Positions 22,839-34,529 of a DNA stretch of 64,000 nucleotides are shown in pieces. The stretch is from the NCBI GenBank assembly GCA_015680685.1, contig MNCI01008022.1:402262-466261 (forward strand), written 5' to 3'. The DNA comes from Gnetum montanum (Eukaryota > Streptophyta > Gnetopsida > Gnetales > Gnetaceae). Numbering within the stretch: position 1 is the stretch's first letter; every line of letters starts with the position of its first letter. The position numbers were made by a program, and so were the translations under genes. The notes below the pieces were generated by a model that ran no database searches, was not told the origin of the DNA, and saw nothing but the letters and a program-made list of their open reading frames with translations.

Positions 22839-24657
22839 TCAATAGGATCATGGACTATCCATGCTAATGAACTAATATACGATGGAGTCAGCATGTCATA
22901 CAAACATGGTAGTTGTGGAAACATCTAATAAGCTTTAACATACCATGTCACAAGCTATCATCTTTCTTCTTCAAAATCTCTGGCCTTCACGCTTAGTTTA
23001 TGGTAATCTATTAATCTTCTTGCCAAGTTAGTTGCTACATCTTTTTGTCTCTAATAGCTAGCCTTAACTACTTTTAGCTTTGAGTTTGCTACTTGAAGTT
23101 TCTGTAAAGCATATTTGCGATCTACAAACTCCTTGTACAAGGTGTAGGTGGCTGCTACTTGTTATTCACGCTCACTTTTGGGCCTACATACTATCAACAT
23201 GGCCAAGTTAGCATAACAAAGGTTTGCTAACCCCATGTATTTTTTTTAAGTTCTCTATCTGCAGGTCTTTATTTTTCACTTCTACTTTATAGGTGTGGGC
23301 CATGTTATCTAAGATGGGTTGCCATTCTAGATTTTATGCTGACATGGAATTAATTTTGGCCTTCATCATCTAGATATTTTTCTCATTGATTTTTTTATAT
23401 ATTCCAACTTAATCTCGGAAGTTTTTCTTCAGCCATTCATGCTTCTTTGCCTCATTCTTCCATGCACTAATTTCGATGGCTAACTTTTGACAGATGACAC
23501 ATTCCTCCTCCATGAAGAGGATTCTATTTTCTCTTATGAGGTAGTTCATATCTTGGTTGATCCTCACCAACTATTCCCTTAGCTAGTGGATGCTCTCTTC
23601 CAAAATATTTTTCTATTTTTCAACAGTTGTCAACTACATGTTATTTGTAGCAAGTTGTTTATTTTCCTCTTACAAGATAGCAAGTGCTTTAGCATGGGCA
23701 TATGTTTGGGCTTTGGCTACTGAAGCATCCCATACTACCTTTTCTTTCTCAGTCTTCACCTCTTTATTATTCTTAAGGAGGTAATTGATCTTCTCAGTTT
23801 TGAATTTTGCTAGCTATTGTGGTGTAATGAACTGAGTTGGATCTCTTCTTTCTACTCTTAGGGCTATTAGCTCTTCTTATAATCTACGAAGCTCATTCTC
23901 AAAATGCTCTACCCTAGTTTCAGCCATGATCATTTTTCCTTTGATGGCAATAGTTTATGTAACACATCTTCATGTTCTACAAGAATCATAGAGGTACCAG
24001 CTAACATTTGAGCATCTTTGCTTCTAGAAAAATTAGCTTGTAGCATAATAGGTACATTGAAAGATTCTTTAATGTGATTTGTGAGCACTTCTATGGCTCC
24101 CGCTACATCATGGTGTTGCATGACCACAATTCTGGCTCCTTCTCTAGATTCAAGCACCATTTGGAATGATGCAACATTCTCTAAAATTTGTTGTGAGCAA
24201 TGGGCCTCTCCTCCTGACTGTAATGATATTTGTTCACTGGCAAGATATGCTCAAATGGTTAGCTTGACTACACCATCAATTACTTTAAATAAATTGACCT
24301 CTTTCCTACTTCCCTAATTGATGGTTTTTGCAATTTGCTGCAAATGACTCATTGAAGGCCTATAATCCTATGGCTGTGGTGGTGGAACTTGTTGTTGCTA
24401 TTGCTATTGTTATTATGTCGTTTGGGTAGTCTCCTCAATGCCTAGTTATCCTTTTATTTGGTCCTTTTTGGGATGCATTAACTTGAGCATTTTTGCATAG
24501 GAAGCATTCTATGCCTTTCTTAATGTATCATTTGTATATTGTAGGATGTCAGCTTGTTTGCATAACTTTCGAATAAGGCAAGGAAATGGAAGTGTTAACT
24601 TTCCTACATTCTTCTCCTGGAACCACCTTTGGATTTTTGTGAAGTAGAGGTGAGTGA

Positions 24658-25867
24658 TGTGGATTGTAGAACTTATAAAGGGGGGGATGAATAAGTTCCC
24701 CTAATCGAACATTTATAAAACAAAGCAAACACACAAATTTACATGGTTTTTCAACCTAGGTACTCCACACTTGGAGGGTAGATTGTAAGCACACCTCTAG
24801 ACTTTGTTGCTCTCAAAATGTGGTTTAAGGGTTCACATCATGTATAGTCATCAAGCCCTGCTCCAGAGTGTTGTACCACAACACTAATCACTCAACACTA
24901 CAAGGTTCCATCAGGCTTGGAAATGTGGTTTCAAGGCTTCCACAACCTTTATGATCTTGAAATCTGCACCGAAGTGTGGTACCACAGCACCAACAACTCA
25001 ATCCCAAAGGATCCTAGCAAGCTCAAGGAACTCAACCCCGCAAGGAAACAAGAACAAGAATTACAGGGAATAATTGCAACTCAATTTGCTAATCCTTGCA
25101 TAGTTAGGTACAACACACTTTACAAAACAAAAATGATAAGACAATGAAGAGCAACTAAGAATTCAATGATTACAAATGATTCTACAATGAATACAACAAG
25201 GCTTATACATTTCCCAAGGCACATCAAGTCTTCTTATAGTTATCGTGTTGCTAAATCCTTCTTGAAACTTGTGCAACAGGCAATTATTGGTCATGGGAGA
25301 TGTCCTTCTTGCACCTCTAAATTTTTCTTCAAATCTAGGAAGACATCTTTGTTTTCTAAAAGATGTCTTTCTGAAGTCTCCATCCTCAAAGACGTCTTTT
25401 TGTATTTGGTCTACATTCTGTAAACGTCTTTGCCTCATGAAAGACATCTTTGGCTGGGAAAAGATTTCCTACTATTTCTGAAGATATCTTTTTGAATTTT
25501 CTCTGAGTTCACCCCAAACCTACCAAGATGTTTGTTACTTCCCAAAGACGTATTTCTTCACTTTCTCTTGCATGATGAATGCATTGGTCCTTGTTCGCAA
25601 CCTTGATCTTCCATATGCTTTAATGATATCCACTTTGCTTGTATAATAGTAGGTCCTTGACCACGTTCTTTGCATGTTCATTTAAAGACATGTGGATGAC
25701 CTCCTCCTTTGAGCTCTAGGATAGTTCGTTCCTTGTCCTCTTTAGCTCATCTTAGTTTTTCATGTACGTTGTCCTACAAACACAATAACCATACAACCAT
25801 ACAAATAACTTTTGTCTCCATTTTACTTAAATTTTTGAGCACACCAAAACACACCAAAAGGTCAATA
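24658..25867 (-). repeat. 3' LTR of element C
   Basis: + strand edges are TGTGGAT and GGTCAATA (terminal CA changed to TA). About 25300-25560 contains around nine variants of the palindrome AAAGACGTCTTT. Confidence 0.8.
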
Positions 25868-25890
25868 ATCTTCCCCTTTTTGTTGATCTT
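25868..25890 (-). other. Polypurine tract of element C
   Basis: Minus-strand AACAAAAAGGGGAAGATT lies immediately upstream of the 3' LTR, a standard copia-type tract. Confidence 0.7.
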
Positions 25891-28000
25891 CAAAACTTAA
25901 TAAAATGGATTACTGATCATACCAATATAACCATACTGCTCTTCCCTTTTTTGAACAGCAACAAAAAGGATAAGATGCACAAATGTAGGTAGAAAAGATA
26001 GAAAAGAATAATAATATCCACATAATATGATGAGACAAGTATCACTCATAATCCTAAAAGATATATGGAGTATGTATTTATCAAGTCCATGAACAGGTGC
26101 CCCAAATTTTGCAATAGCAAAACAAACCTTCCAAGTGAACTCCAATCTTGAAGTTGAAGCAAGGGTTGAAGTAACCTATCTCTAAAACAAGAAGTCATTA
26201 GTAGTGCAAGCTACCGAGTATTCAGAGAATCTTCATTTTTATACAACATTAGCAAATGGGCATATCTTCATGATTAGGTAAACATAGCCATAGAACTTCA
26301 TAATGGAAAACCATTGAGGTCAGATGAATACATTCCCATAGAGTAATCATGTTATTGCCCTTAAATGTAGTGAGGAATATACTGCATCCTCTACTTAAGT
26401 CATGATTGTGAGAACTGCTCTTTTGAGGTCAAAATAAGGAGCTGTAATTAATTCAATAAGAACCATCAACATTCAATTTTAAAGGTCAAAGCTATGAGTG
26501 AGACATGCATACTCCGTTGTTTGTTCAAGGTAATGCAACATCCAAAACCATTGATCAAAAATAAAACATGTTGATAAATATGCATTCATACACTTCTTAA
26601 AATTATCTCCTAATGTAAACATGATGAAGTAAAAATAGTTAGTAAATACAAAATATCAAAGATAAAGCATGTAGAAATAGGAGTTTCATCAAGTGTCACA
26701 CAAGTAGGAAAGCAAGAATATTACAAGTGTTGCCACACATATATCCAAAATTGATCCTAGATTTTCAACCAATATTTAAACTTGAAGTGAAGTGTGAACA
26801 TTGAGGAGCAAGTAATTTGTCTTCAAAATAAGTAATTAGTATGGATCTTCATCTTGGTAAATGAGCACATAGTAATCTACAACTTAAAACCAACCATTCC
26901 AAATTTCCAAAATTTGCAACTCAAAGAAAATTATTTAATGGATAACTCAATCAAATGCATAGATATTAAAAAATTATCATGGCCTTGCTCATAATATCAA
27001 ATACTTATTATAAATAGATACTTCATGCTTGAGCTTATGATTGAACATCATATAGTTTGGGTTGTAAGTTCAAAATCCATGAGGACCAACAAAGATTGAT
27101 GCCAAAGAGAACTGATAGCATCATGTAATTCTAGATTCAACCAAAAGAATTTATCAAAAGAATATGAAAGTCATGCATGTTTTACAACTCAATACAACAA
27201 CCACAATCATTTACAAACAATAGATGCTAATAAGGGACTAGTATTCATATACCATTAAGTACCTTTTAAAGTCAACCATTCAAGACTTTTCCATCCCAAT
27301 AAATACCTCTTGAAGTTCTTTTCATGCTCATTGTCCATTTTGACTGAAGTCTCCATGAACTCCCCCTATATTGATGGCCCTCCAAGATGATTAAGATGTA
27401 GGCTCCCCCTACATATGTGCTACTTATCTTGGGCTTTTAAGGTCAATGTGCAAAAATCACAAACACACTATAACTGTAGATCAACATTAAGCTCAATTTG
27501 TGGAGATCTACATCTTCAACCAACAATATTAATAGACGTTTTTCTCATCTTATAAATGGAAAAAATCATTCCAAAGACTATGAGCATAGAAACAAATCAT
27601 CACAAGAGTTACGAATTGAGCAAGACAAGAAATCAAACCAAGAGAAATCACTACAAGTGCTATTATAAGTCTTCACAAAACCAATTAAATAAGAAATGCT
27701 CTAGAAACTAATTACACCATATATGATCTAGACATAGATAATTTAAGACTTCTCATATACTATCCTTATTAACTAGTGAGCAAAGAGATAGAGACTTACC
27801 TTGACTTATCTTGCTTGTCGATAAATTGAGAAGATTAATGAAGTTTGAGATGAGGTCCCCTATCATGAAGTACCTCCTCATCCTTAGGTTCTCTTTCATT
27901 AGATCATGTATGTGATGTCTCTATTTGTTCATTTTCTTTAACTTTGAATTAATTTTTGCATTATTTTCAAAACTCCACGTCTCTTCATTCTCACTTATTG
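25891..28000 (-). other. 3' non-coding interior of element C
   Basis: AT-rich with no pol motif on either strand. Two G-rich purine tracts (minus strand TAGGGGGAGTTCATGG near 27370 and TAGGGGGAGCCTAC near 27410) look like duplicate polypurine tracts. Gag is followed by this block where pol should be. Confidence 0.55.
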
Positions 28001-28004
28001 ATAC

Positions 28005-29502
28005 CTACATAATTTCCTTACCAAAGCACTTTTGACAAGACCAAGCACTAAACTTATTTTGATCATCATGATTAAGAGTTTGTATAAAACCACAATTTTT
28101 ACATATAAAAGTAGTATTATCCTTAAGATCAAAATTGTCAAACCTTACTATGCTTGGGCTTGATCTTGCATTTTCATGTGTTGAATCCACTAAATTCTTT
28201 GCTTGATTTTTGGGAATTTCCTCATCTTGAATCTTGCTACAATCCTTATTACAAGAGGTTAGTGGTTGAATCTCAGCTTTTATGTCTAAGATCTCTTCTT
28301 TTATTTCAACATGAATAGCACTTAACTTAGAAAGCACTAGTTTCTTTGCCTTCCTAATCAAATGATGTAAGAGAAAAATTTCTTCTTTAAATTCACTATG
28401 CCTCTCATCACACTTACCATGTTGTTCAACTATATGTGAGGAAGATTCATCAATAAGTGCCATGCAGATGAGATGAGAATCCTTAGGAGAATTTCACACT
28501 TCTTCTTCACTTTGTTCATCATCATCCCAACTTGTATAAAAGTTGGTATTTTTTGGTTTGTCATCATTGGATCTATTCTTTGGATGAACTTTGCTATCAT
28601 TTGGATCACTAGGACATTTGAAGGCCATATAGTCTCTTCCTCCACAAATCCAACACTCTATGAAAAAGAAATCTACATTAGAAGAATTTAAAAAAATTCT
28701 ACCTCTTTCTCTACCTTTAAAGAAATTTGGCCTTTGTTGTTGCTGAGATGTCCCTTTGTTTCTTCTTGTAAGTAATCGTTGTAGTCTTCTTAAGTGAAGA
28801 TCAATCTCATCTTCATTTTTCTCATCATGCTCATTAACCTCCTTCTCCTTGGAGGCAATCTTTCAAGCAATAAGTTTTTCCTGAATCGCTCCTTCACTTA
28901 TGAGATTCATTTCATAGGTGATGAGAGCACATTGAAGTTTCTCAAATCTTAGAGTTGAGAAATCTCTAATTTCCACCATGGCTATGATCTTAGGCCTGAA
29001 CTTCAGTTGTAGAGTTTTGATCATTTTGATGACGACATCACTTTTGGGCAAGTCTTTCCCTATTCCTCTAATGGCTACAACAAGATCATTAGCTCTAAAA
29101 AATAATCCTTGATTTTCTCACCTTCTCGCATTTTGAGTTTATCATATTCACTTTGCATAATTAACAATTTCAATTGCTTAACAATAGAGGTTCCTTCGTA
29201 AGTAGCTTCTAAAGCTTGCCAAATTTCTTTGACCATTTTACATCCTACTATCCTATTGAATTCAAATTTATTTAATCCACAATATAAATAGTTTTTTACT
29301 TTTGAATCAAACATGAACTTATCCTTTTCCTCTTGAGACCATTTGTTGTGAGGCTTGATGATGTCAGTGGTGTTGTTGACAGGTGGAGCATAGGCTTCCA
29401 AGATTGACTCCTAGACTTTAAACTCCCTTGCATTTTCTCTTTCCAATAGGCAAAGTTGAATCCGTCGAACATGGATGGCTTTGTGTAAGAAATCCCCTCC
29501 AT
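28005..29502 (-). pseudogene. gag of element C (copia type), frameshifted
   Basis: It starts MEGISYTKPSMFDGFNFAYW at 29502, the usual copia Gag opening (F-G-N/F-Y-W). A frame change near 29400 leads to the UBN2-type core (VKEIWQALEATYEGT, 29401-29075). Next come KLQCALITYEMNLISEGA (29051-28863), then a zinc knuckle CWICGGRDYMAFKC near 28640 in which the His is Tyr. The tail (28463-28005) is acidic and coiled-coil-like and ends with Cys pairs. Frameshifts and stops make it inactive. Confidence 0.7.
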
Positions 29503-29539
29503 TGGTCACTATTGAAGTTGATGATGAAACAAAGAATAC

Positions 29540-29553
29540 CAAGCTCTAATACC
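29540..29553 (-). other. Primer-binding site of element C (initiator tRNA-Met)
   Basis: The minus strand reads TGGTATTAGAGCTT, matching the tRNA-iMet site TGGTATCAGAGC with one C-to-T change, three bases inside the 5' LTR. Confidence 0.75.
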
Positions 29554-29556
29554 AAT

Positions 29557-30800
29557 TGTGGATATTAGAACTTAAAAAGGGGGGGATGAATAAGTTTTCT
29601 TAATTGAACCTTTATAAAACAAAGCATGCACATGAATTTACGTGGTTCCCAAACATGGATAATCCACACTTGAAGGGTAGATTGCAAGCATACCTTCAAA
29701 CTTTGTTGCTTTCAAAATGTGGTTGAAGGATCCACACCCTGTACAATCATCAAGCCCCCACTCTGGAGTGTTATATCACAACACCAATCACTCAACCCCA
29801 AAAGGTCTCGTTAGGCTTGGAAATGTGGTTTCAAAGCTTCCACAACCTTTACAATCTTGAGCTCCACACCAAAGTGTTGTACCATAGTACCAACAACTCA
29901 ATCCTGCAAGATCTTAACAAGGTCAAGAAACTCAACCTTGCAGGGCAACAAGAACAAAAATTACAAGGAATAATTGCAACTCAATTTGTTTATCCTTGTA
30001 CAATTAGGTACAACAAACTTTACAAAGCCAAAATGATAAGACAATGAAGAGCAACAAAGAAATCAATGATTACAAATAATTGTATAATGAATACAATAAG
30101 GCTTGGACTTTTCCCAAGGCACATCAAGTCTTCTTATAGCTTCTGTGTTGCTAAATCCTTCTCAAAACTCATGCAACAACTAGCTAATGATCACTAATGA
30201 TCATGAAAGACATATTTCTTACACCTAAGATGTCTTTCTAAATTTTTCTTCAACTTTGGGAAGATGTCTTTGTTTTGTGAAAGACGTCTTTCAGATGTCT
30301 CCATCTTGGAAGACATCTTTGCTCAATGGAAGACATCTTTCTATATTTGATCTACATTCTATAAAGATGTCTTTACATCATGAAAGATGTCTTTGGATGG
30401 GGAAAGGCATCTTGTTGTCTCTAAAGACATCTTTCTAAATTTTCTCTGAGTTCACCCCAAATCTACCAAGATGTCTGTTGCTTCCTAGAGATGTCTTTCT
30501 TTACTTTCTCTTGCATGATGAATGCATCGTTCCTTGTCCGCAACCTTGATCTTCCATATGCTTTAATGATGTCCACTTTGCTTGTACAATATCAAGTCCT
30601 TGTTCACATTCTTTGGATGTTCATTTGAAGAAATGTGGATGACCTCCTCCTTTGAGCTCTAGGATAGTTTGTTCCTTGTCCTCTTTAGCTCATCTTGGTT
30701 TCCCATGTACGTAGTCCTACAAACACAATAACTATACAACCATAAAAATAACTTTTGTCTCCATTTTACTTAAAGTTTTGAGCATACCAAAAGGTCAACA
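29557..30800 (-). repeat. 5' LTR of element C
   Basis: + strand edges are TGTGGAT and GGTCAACA. About 30200-30510 contains around thirteen variants of AAAGACGTCTTT, the least decayed being GAAAGACGTCTTTC near 30280. Confidence 0.8.
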
Positions 30801-31599
30801 AGTGATGTTCACATTAAACTTTCCCATTAATATTGCACTACATCTAGCCACATATGTAGAGATTCGGTTCAATCTCTTGGTGGGAAATAGGTGATAAGTG
30901 CCAATTTAAAAATAAATCTTTTCTTCTGCAATCAGTTCACTATATTTCTTGTTGTTCTTTCCATATGCTCATTGCAACCACAACTTCCTAGCATCTATGT
31001 CAGATCTTGTTGATATCTATGTCATCTTTTCTCCTTCATTGAGTGCATTTAGTACCTCTACAATTTCCTTAACTGAGTAAGACACTGAGATCCCTTTAAT
31101 TTTTATTGTAGCATCTACTTCTCAATTTTGTCAAAACTAGAGTGTTTCTCCTAAATACCACTCCCCATTTGTTGTCAGAGCAGGACACAAAGGAGATGAC
31201 TGAAGATGGTCCTTAACTCCTTCTGGAGCAAATTCCAAAATGAACCAAAGTTAAGTTCCATAATGACTATCGACATAATGGATTTTTCTTTAATAGCTTA
31301 AAGGCATTCAAGTGACAATGTGAGTTACTATCCTTGGACGAGCACTTGTGGAATGTCTAATTCTACTTGAGCAGATTACTCCATGGCAAGATTTTATTGA
31401 TAAATACTAAAGGATTGTGCCTCCTACTCTCCTTGGTCTCCTTGCAGGTTTTGCTTGCTTACTTGTTCTCTTCCACTACCTCGTGGCCTTTATCTTGCTA
31501 GTCATGGAAGTTCTTCTTATGCTTCTCTTTTTGGGGTCATCTACAATCAATCAAAGGTTTGGAATTACTAAAGTATTCTCATAAATGAGCAACAATTTG

Positions 31600-33370
31600 A
31601 TACCTTACTCATACCTGTAGTTAAAGCAAGTTCTTAGTTCATTATAATTGTAGAGTTAGAAAATTGTTTAAGAACAACCCCATTAGTACTTTCCTATGGC
31701 ATAAAGTTAGTGGTATGATCAAGTAGGAGTCTTCTTAAAGTTTTTTTGGCCTTAACATGAGTGAGTTACTTTAAAAATTCTTGATATGTCCCCTTAAATG
31801 CACCCTTATAATACCTTCCTACCATTAGCAATTTCAAAAAAAAATTAACTCAAATTTTTCTCACTAGCATTTCCCACGACTAAGATGAGCACTTCGGGAT
31901 CACGTAGAATTGAAAATCATAAAAATCAAGCACTAATGCACAAGTTATGGGCACTAGAAGATGGGGTGTCAGAGTGCTTGGTCACAAAGAAAAATCAGCA
32001 ACAATTCTTCTCTTATGAAAATCAAAAATGAAAATTTTTTCTAACTCCCCCATGCTATATATAATATTTATAAGTGTGATATCATAAATACACCATTGTA
32101 GATGCGATATAATAGGTGCTTGTAATATTGTATCTATGATATCATCATAGAAAAAATCAAATTTTCTTAAGGTTTTTCAAGGAAAAATTGAGTTCCATCA
32201 GATGGCTGGAAGATATGCATCATGTTGAAAGGGTTCTAAAATGGAGATGATGCTTCAAGTATGAAAAATAAGCATTGAAAATCTATGATTAAGGAATTTT
32301 AAGCTATGAAAGTATATGAGGTGTCAATGGAAAGAATGAGATAGATAATTGTATTGTGTCATTAGAACAAATAGTGTGAATGATGTGCGAAGTGTTTATT
32401 GTCATTTATCATAATTGGAAGGCTCAAGATGATGTGGAATCACTTAGCAGGTATAAGATACAATAGTTATACAAGTAGATCCTCACCAAAGAAGGCTCCA
32501 ACCCTTAATGCCCTTGTATAACCATGCCTAAAAGTGGCCTTAGGTACTTAAGGAGTTGAATGTAACACATACCTATTGAAAAAAACACAAATGTTAATAC
32601 CACCAAATTGGGAAAATAATACTATATTATACAAAACCATAAGTTATGATTAAATATACAGTGAGGTGAGATGGACTGTAGAAAGGATTGCTGAAATCAG
32701 GACATGAGGTATCTTACAATAGGCATAATGAATCCCTATATGTTATTAATGGTTAAAGTAATCATTAGCCCTTCTTTCCAAGATTCAAACCAAGTCCAAA
32801 CCACTTTCCAGTGACATCGCATTACTTCATCTCTTGAAATTACAACCGTAAGACTACCATTGTAGCAAGGAGCATCATCACTTGGCATTTTGTCCAAGGG
32901 AGGAGTTTATTCATGGTACTTTTTTATTTTTTAGATTTTTGAGAAGTCACCTACCTTCAAGCATGGGTAACATGTCTTTCTAGTGACATGGTAAGGCAAA
33001 ACTTATTTTACTCTTACTCCCATTATTCGTTAGATCTACAAGGATATAATTACAACCTTAGCAACATGATAGAACATATAGTAGTGGTCTAAGAGATTTC
33101 ACAAGTCCCCTTGATGTCACACCCTTCACATTCCCCCTTGATGTCCAGGCATAATGATCACAAGTTTATACTTAACTTGATGATGGAAAGAATATCATTA
33201 TCGCCATGGTAAGAACCTCTTATTATTGGATGGATGGGTGGGTGGTGTGGTCTCACTGTACAAATAATCAATCCCTTATGATTTGATAACATAGAGAAAT
33301 ATTCACCTTATTGGACCATATCTTACCTTTATTTGTAATGTGTCTTATTATTAATCACAATTATTTACAA
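31600..33370 (-). other. Spacer of A2 between the A-rich tract and ORF2
   Basis: Homologous to the A1 spacer at 6781-8330 and without convincing frames. It additionally contains a GATATC/TATA segment at 32055-32145 (separate entry). Confidence 0.55.
32055..32145 (-). promoter_or_regulatory. LTR-like GATATC and TATA segment upstream of ORF2
   Basis: GATATC occurs at 32138-32143 and 32078-32083, with a near match (GATATA) at 32106. Reading on the minus strand, a TATA-like run (CTTATAAATATTATATATAG, 32055-32074) follows. The arrangement copies the U3 of the family's LTRs, where GATATC repeats precede a TATA box. It lies ~500 bases upstream of ORF2. A promoter role is inference. Confidence 0.35.
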
Positions 33371-33374
33371 AGGG

Positions 33375-33590
33375 TTTCAAAACAAAGTATAAAAAAATGA
33401 AAAAGATAGTAAAAATTTTAAAAAGGTGTAAAGAATGGAAAATGTTAAAAGAATTAAAAAATGTGAAAGAATTGGAAAATGTGAAAGTATATGGAATGGA
33501 AAAGTGTAAAAGAATAAGAAAATGTCAAAGAATGTGAAAAATGAAAAGAAGTGTAAAACAAAAAAAATAAAAAAAATCACTTATTAATTC
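33375..33590. repeat. A-rich degenerate tandem tract of A2
   Basis: Units around AAGAATGTGAAAAATG on the + strand, matching 8335-8560 in A1. The short minus-strand Phe-rich frame here is only the translation of the T-rich strand. Confidence 0.6.
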
Positions 33591-33595
33591 CAAAA

Positions 33596-33970
33596 TCAAA
33601 GTGAAGTATCTTCCCCATGATTGAACTCATGGGCAAGTGTTCTAAAAATGCTCCCTAGATCTCCTAACTCACATACTTTAGGTGGTTCTCCTACCATCTT
33701 TATTGATTTAACTATTCTATCATTATCCCATGTAATTTTGATGGTAGTGGAGTTATGATCATTTAAGTTCCTATTTTCTTTTCCTTTTGGTGTATGACTA
33801 TGAGTTAATTGTTTCATTTTTGGGCTCTTAGTTGGAGTCATCTTCTTAGATTGGGAATTAGTAAGTGGTTCAGATTTTTCTGTGCATGTTTTGAACAATT
33901 TATGGTTCTTCGTTAATGGCCACATGGCATCTTTTGGTTTTGTGACTACTACTCTCTCTTTTGCACACAC
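33596..33970 (-). pseudogene. Region downstream of the A2 protease
   Basis: 124 open codons, Lys/Thr/Ser-rich (SQSKKMTPTKSPKMKQLTHS), then an acidic end (CELGDLGSIFRTLAHEFNHG). The A1 counterpart (8998-8723) is colinear. It is probably the C-terminal tail of the gag-pro polyprotein, separated from the protease by stops. No known domain. The A-rich tract begins right after it, so this is where pol would have been joined in an autonomous relative. Confidence 0.5.
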
Positions 33971-34059
33971 TTGTTATCCACTATTGTAGTTGTGGATTGG
34001 AGTGGTAACTATGTTGACATTCTAAAGTGTCAATCCACAATTGCACCCTTTACTTTTAG

Positions 34060-34524
34060 CAATTATGCATGGAATTCACTACATGTGTATTGCTCCATGC
34101 ATGTCTTCCTTAGAGATCTCAATAGATAGATTCCTCATGCTTAGCTTAGCATCAATTATGCTAAGCCATGATCTCCCCATGATTATTGGGAATTCTTTAT
34201 CAGCATCTTTTACATCAATTACTAAAAAGTTTGTAAATAGGACCACCCATTAATAGTGATCACTACATCATCTATCTTCCCCAAAGGAGTGGTGATAGAT
34301 TGATTTGCAACCTCCAACCTGATGTTACACTCTTTCAATGGTGATAGGTTCCATGTTTGATATGTTTTGTAAGAAATCAAATTTATCCCAGAACTTGAGT
34401 CTAATATAGCTTTGCACAGTAGATTTCTAGGTACTTGTAGATAAATCAAAGGAACTCCTAGATTAATTCTCTTCTTAGGGAGTGGTCCTGCCTTGATCCA
34501 GTCAGTGATAATTTTAGTGAGCAT
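34060..34524 (-). pseudogene. Retropepsin-like protease of A2
   Basis: The minus strand has GVPLIYLQVPRNLLC, then AILDSSSGINLISY at the active site (D-S-S instead of D-S/T-G), then IEISKEDMHGAIHM before a stop. Between them lies a block ending EFPIIMGRSWLS, the second conserved protease segment (G-R-x-W-L). A1 has the colinear region at ~9480-9010. Inactive by active-site change and stops. Confidence 0.6.
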
Positions 34525-34529
34525 GACAA

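Larger units (their letters stand above)
24658..30800 (-). mobile_element. Ty1/copia element C, gag only, with perfect target duplication
   Basis: LTRs at 24658-25867 and 29557-30800 are flanked by AGTGA at 24653-24657 and 30801-30805. The primer-binding site and polypurine tract are in the expected places. The interior holds a Gag with zinc knuckle at its 5' end and ~2.1 kb of non-coding sequence, but no protease, integrase or reverse transcriptase. Several G-rich GGGGGAG-type tracts (near 27360 and 27410, - strand) recall the SIRE/Maximus lineage. The LTRs differ by roughly 15% over the first 180 bases. It inserted into A2's ORF2. Confidence 0.85.
12840..31560 (-). pseudogene. ORF2 of A2, in three segments split by elements C and G
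   Basis: The segments in order are ~31560-30806, 24652-22839 and 12941-12840. The N-terminal part is MELNFGSF, WYLGET, KLWLQ, then a hydrophobic stretch with YHLFPTKRLNRISTYVARC. After element C comes LTLPFPCLIRKLCKQADIL, a Gln-rich run with PPPQP, then coiled-coil sequence (LTNHIKESFNVP, RENRILFMEEE). After element G the frame resumes as IEEEKLQALL and ends PPPRTT-stop at 12840. Total about 880 codons. Most stops are TAA/TAG/TGA where sense CAA/CAG/CGA is plausible. The same protein is read at 1-1947 (+) and in part at 6141-6780. It resembles plant transposon-associated proteins; biochemical role unknown. Confidence 0.6.

Noticed and set aside
33377-33580. Minus-strand Phe-rich 67-codon frame
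   Set aside because: It is the T-rich strand of the A-rich tandem tract.
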